This document shows positions 6,209 through 7,589 of a DNA stretch of 7,589 bases, piece after piece; the stretch's first letter is position 1, and the number at the start of each line of letters is the position of its first letter. The translations under genes were made by a program, and so were the position numbers. The stretch comes from Salinimicrobium sp964572365 (lineage in GTDB: Bacteria > Bacteroidota > Bacteroidia > Flavobacteriales > Flavobacteriaceae): positions 1 to 7,589 of the forward strand of contig CAZNFK010000105.1 in the NCBI GenBank assembly GCA_964572365.1, given 5' to 3'. The notes beneath the pieces are model-generated. The model was not told where the DNA came from. It made no database searches and saw only the letters and a program-made list of their open reading frames with translations.

Positions 6209-6682
6209 CTATCGCGAAATATCAAGGATCTCGAATTTCAAAGTCCCATTTGGCACCTGTACCTCAGCGATATCCCCAACCTTCTTTCCTAAAAGGCCTT
6301 TTCCGATAGGACTGTCTACAGATATTTTACCGGTTTTTAGATCGGCTTCGCTTTGTGCCACCAGCTTGTATTTCATCTCAGCTCCATTAGTCAGGTTCTT
6401 GATCTTGACATTGGAGTGAACCAGGATCTTGGAAGTATCCAGCTGCGATTCATCGATCAAACGGGCATTGGCATAAACTTCCTCAAGCTTGGCTATTTTC
6501 ATTTCAAGCAATCCCTGCGCTTCTTTTGCCGCGTCATATTCGGCATTTTCACTAAGATCACCCTTATCCCTTGCTTCGGCTATTGCCTGGGAAGCGCGAG
6601 GACGCTCCACGTCCCTTAACTGGTTAAGTTCATCCCGTAATTTCTTAAGACCTTCTGCGGTATAGTATGATACTTTACTCAT
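6209..6682 (-). CDS. greA: transcription elongation factor GreA
   Basis: GreA rescues backtracked RNA polymerase by inserting its coiled coil into the secondary channel and stimulating cleavage of the nascent RNA 3' end. From ATG 6682 the product is 157 residues (E. coli 158). Residues 1-75 are the antiparallel coiled coil. The tip reads KGDLSENAEYDAA, with D42 and E45 as the acidic pair that coordinates the catalytic magnesium. Residues from about 80 form the FKBP-like C-terminal domain, with SPIGKGLLGKKVGD and a final LKFEILDISR. The frame remains open to 6739, but the 19 extra codons cross the promoter and hairpin and are not family-like, whereas MSKVSYYTAEGLKKL is a standard GreA start. 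It has its own promoter, a leader hairpin and a terminator, so it looks monocistronic. It is divergent from a lipoprotein gene. Confidence 0.97.
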   Translation of the reverse strand: MSKVSYYTAEGLKKLRDELNQLRDVERPRASQAIAEARDKGDLSENAEYDAAKEAQGLLEMKIAKLEEVYANARLIDESQLDTSKILVHSNVKIKNLTNGAEMKYKLVAQSEADLKTGKISVDSPIGKGLLGKKVGDIAEVQVPNGTLKFEILDISR

Positions 6683-6705
6683 GGCTTCATCGTTTACATA
6701 AATAG

Positions 6706-6733
6706 AAAAAATCCCATTCGTCGACGGGATTTC
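6706..6733 (-). promoter_or_regulatory. terminator-like hairpin in the greA leader
   Basis: Minus-strand AAATCCC (6732-6726) pairs with GGGATTT (6715-6709), with possible extra G-U and U-A pairs on the loop side and a G-U pair at the base. A run of six U at 6711-6706 follows the GGGA. It lies between the TATATTTG promoter element and the greA ATG (6682), with a predicted transcript start right at its 5' arm. It is not positioned to terminate any other gene. Attenuation or 5' end protection are both possible. Confidence 0.55.
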
Positions 6734-6736
6734 AAA

Positions 6737-6767
6737 CAAATATACTAAATTAAAATATCCAGTACAA
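6737..6767 (-). promoter_or_regulatory. greA promoter
   Basis: Minus-strand TATATTTG at 6744-6737 is an exact TAnnTTTG -7 element, with TTG at 6767-6765, 20 bases upstream, as a -33 box. Transcription should start near 6731-6733, giving a leader of about 50 bases before ATG 6682. The upstream half of this promoter lies close to the divergent lipoprotein promoter. Confidence 0.75.
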
Positions 6768-6777
6768 TTATATCTTG

Positions 6778-6785
6778 TAGCTTTG
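6778..6785 (+). promoter_or_regulatory. -7 element of the lipoprotein gene promoter
   Basis: TAGCTTTG is an exact TAnnTTTG match, 12 bases before ATG 6798. No good -33 TTG box is visible at 19-20 bases upstream. The TTG that would start the longer reading frame (6783-6785) is the last part of this element, which argues against that start. The predicted leader is very short and A-rich. Confidence 0.6.
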
Positions 6786-6797
6786 AAAAAACGAATT

Positions 6798-7226
6798 ATG
6801 AAAAGATTTCTTTACCTTATTTGTCTCATCCCGGCGCTCTTAAGTTGCTCGGGAGATGATGAAATAAGGAATAACCCCTATCTTCCAAACATCAACTTTT
6901 CAGTAAGATTTGACCTTAGCCTTCCGGAATACAACCAATTGAATTTCCCCGGAAATTCCTTCACTACATATCACTACGGTATCAACGGGATTGTGATCTA
7001 CAACCTCAACAACGATCAATACATGGCATTTGAACTAACAGATCCTAATCATGTAATCCAGGAATGTTCGATTATGGCCGTGAAAGGAAACGAAGCCATT
7101 TGCTCCTGCGATGACGGCAATAAATATACAATTGTTACTGGCCAGCAAACTGCGGGAGAAGGACAATACCCATTAAAGCCTTACCGGGTAGTAAGACAGG
7201 GAAATGTTCTGGAAGTTTCGAATTAA
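6798..7226 (+). CDS. exported lipoprotein with degenerate Rieske-like C-terminal domain
   Basis: The protein is 142 residues from ATG 6798. Residues 1-16 are a lipoprotein signal peptide with lipobox LLSC, so C17 is the predicted lipidated residue. It is followed by SGDDE, an acidic stretch resembling the surface-export signal of Bacteroidota lipoproteins, so an outer-membrane surface location is plausible. NINFSVRFDLSLPEYNQLN and the GINGIVIYN strand lead into a C-terminal region (about 85-142) with the spacing of a Rieske domain: EC at 89-90, CSC at 102-104, VTGQ, YPLKPYRV, and a final GNVLEVSN. Canonical Rieske proteins bind 2Fe-2S with C-x-H and C-x2-H. Here the positions corresponding to the histidines are occupied by other residues (C90-S-I and C102-S-C-D), so cluster binding is unlikely. 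The function is unknown. It is divergent from greA. Confidence 0.8.
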   Translation: MKRFLYLICLIPALLSCSGDDEIRNNPYLPNINFSVRFDLSLPEYNQLNFPGNSFTTYHYGINGIVIYNLNNDQYMAFELTDPNHVIQECSIMAVKGNEAICSCDDGNKYTIVTGQQTAGEGQYPLKPYRVVRQGNVLEVSN

Positions 7227-7250
7227 AAAGACCCTCCGAATTGGAGGGCC
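7225..7250 (-). terminator. intrinsic terminator of the TonB-dependent receptor gene
   Basis: On the minus strand, GGCCCTCC (7250-7243) and GGAGGGTC (7237-7230) form an 8-base-pair stem with one G-U wobble around a short loop, followed by TTTTT at 7229-7225. It lies about 30 bases past the receptor stop codon. On the plus strand the core 6-pair stem is kept but is followed by CCTTATC rather than a U-run, so it would be a weaker terminator for the lipoprotein gene. Its U-run touches the last two bases of that gene's stop codon. Confidence 0.8.
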
Positions 7251-7281
7251 TTATCATCATAAACACGGACTGTCATTCCTT

Positions 7282-7589
7282 CTAAAACCTTAAGGTTACT
7301 CCGGCCAAAAAGTTTCTGGTGGCCTGCGGATAATAACCTGCTCCCTCATAAGTAAGGCCATCCCACTCATAGGTATAATAGTAACCATTAGAGACATATT
7401 CTTTATCAAAAATGTTATTTACGAGTCCGGTAAAAACGATCTCCTCAAATAACGGCGCATCTTTCCAGGTGTACTGAATGTTGAAATCATTAATGAAATA
7501 ATCTTCAAGCAAGGCGCTCTTATTTTCAAGGTTGCTCATATACTGCTCCCCAACATATTTAGAAAGGAATTTCAATTCCAGGTTTTTAA
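7282..7589 (-). CDS. TonB-dependent receptor, C-terminal end (partial)
   Basis: About 101 C-terminal residues; the frame is open to the window edge, so the 5' part lies outside. KNLELKFLSKYVGEQYMSN, the strand FNIQYTW and especially LVNNIFDKEYVSNGYYY are the standard last strands and loop of TonB-dependent outer-membrane receptors. The protein finishes with NFLAGVTLRF, whose terminal Phe fits the beta-barrel assembly signal. An internal TTG at 7575 is not a real start. These receptors import iron chelates, vitamin B12 or glycans using TonB energy; the aromatic-rich final loop does not settle the ligand. The plug domain and any upstream partner are not visible. A TonB-like protein lies at the other end of the window, but no special link between them can be shown. 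Confidence 0.93.
   Translation of the reverse strand, partial: KNLELKFLSKYVGEQYMSNLENKSALLEDYFINDFNIQYTWKDAPLFEEIVFTGLVNNIFDKEYVSNGYYYTYEWDGLTYEGAGYYPQATRNFLAGVTLRF

Noticed and set aside
6683..6739. Extended N-terminus for GreA
   Set aside because: It begins within the -7 element and crosses the leader hairpin; GreA proteins normally begin at the MSKVSYYT-type start.
6783..6797. TTG start giving five extra codons to the lipoprotein
   Set aside because: The TTG is the end of the TAGCTTTG promoter element, and ATG 6798 gives a cleaner signal peptide start.
1..7589. Search for a defence system, mobile element, CRISPR array, tRNA or tandem repeat
   Set aside because: Every sizeable reading frame is assigned to a core or common flavobacterial family, and no repeated units, transposase signatures or tRNA-like cloverleaf were seen. 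The window reads as ordinary chromosome.

Overview
The window looks like ordinary chromosomal DNA from a marine-type flavobacterium (Bacteroidota, family Flavobacteriaceae; a Gramella/Salegentibacter-like genus is my best guess). The reasons are the gene families present (a single-pass TonB-like protein with a two-cysteine C-terminal domain, a DUF2490-type barrel, a DUF3127 OB-fold protein, a SusC/TonB-dependent-receptor-type C-terminus), moderate-to-low G+C, near absence of Shine-Dalgarno sequences, and several exact copies of the Bacteroidota -7 promoter element TAnnTTTG. I see no mobile element, CRISPR array, tRNA, rRNA or tandem repeat, and no convincing new multi-gene system.

Layout. (1) Bases 1-2040, plus strand: the tail of an unidentified upstream gene, a TonB-like envelope protein, DNA-3-methyladenine glycosylase I (tag) coupled to it by a one-base TAATG overlap, and a DUF2490-like outer-membrane barrel 7 bases further on. 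(2) Bases 2051-4037, minus strand: a flavin-reductase-like flavoprotein and a DUF3127 protein form a tight operon that ends in a strong terminator; aat (leucyl/phenylalanyl-tRNA-protein transferase) lies just beyond that terminator and converges on region 1. (3) Bases 4151-5311, plus strand: a two-TM sensor histidine kinase, divergent from the flavoprotein and overlapping tail-to-tail with the next block. (4) Bases 5295-6682, minus strand: greA with its own promoter and terminator, then a HIT hydrolase and a hotdog thioesterase with a 4-base overlap and a separate candidate promoter. (5) Bases 6798-7226, plus strand: a surface-type lipoprotein with a Rieske-like C-terminus that lacks the cluster histidines, divergent from greA. 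(6) Bases 7282-7589, minus strand: the C-terminal end of a TonB-dependent receptor, cut by the window edge.

Functionally the window mixes envelope genes (TonB-like, barrel, lipoprotein, receptor) with housekeeping genes (DNA repair, transcript cleavage factor, N-degron tagging, nucleotide and acyl-CoA hydrolases). Three apparent start codons should be moved downstream (flavoprotein to 4037, greA to 6682, lipoprotein to 6798). In each case the longer reading frame runs through a TAnnTTTG promoter element or lacks family conservation. The points most worth a second look are the terminator-like hairpin in the greA leader, the SSB-like acidic tip on the DUF3127 protein, the cluster-less Rieske-like lipoprotein, and the terminator that abuts the apparent aat start codon.
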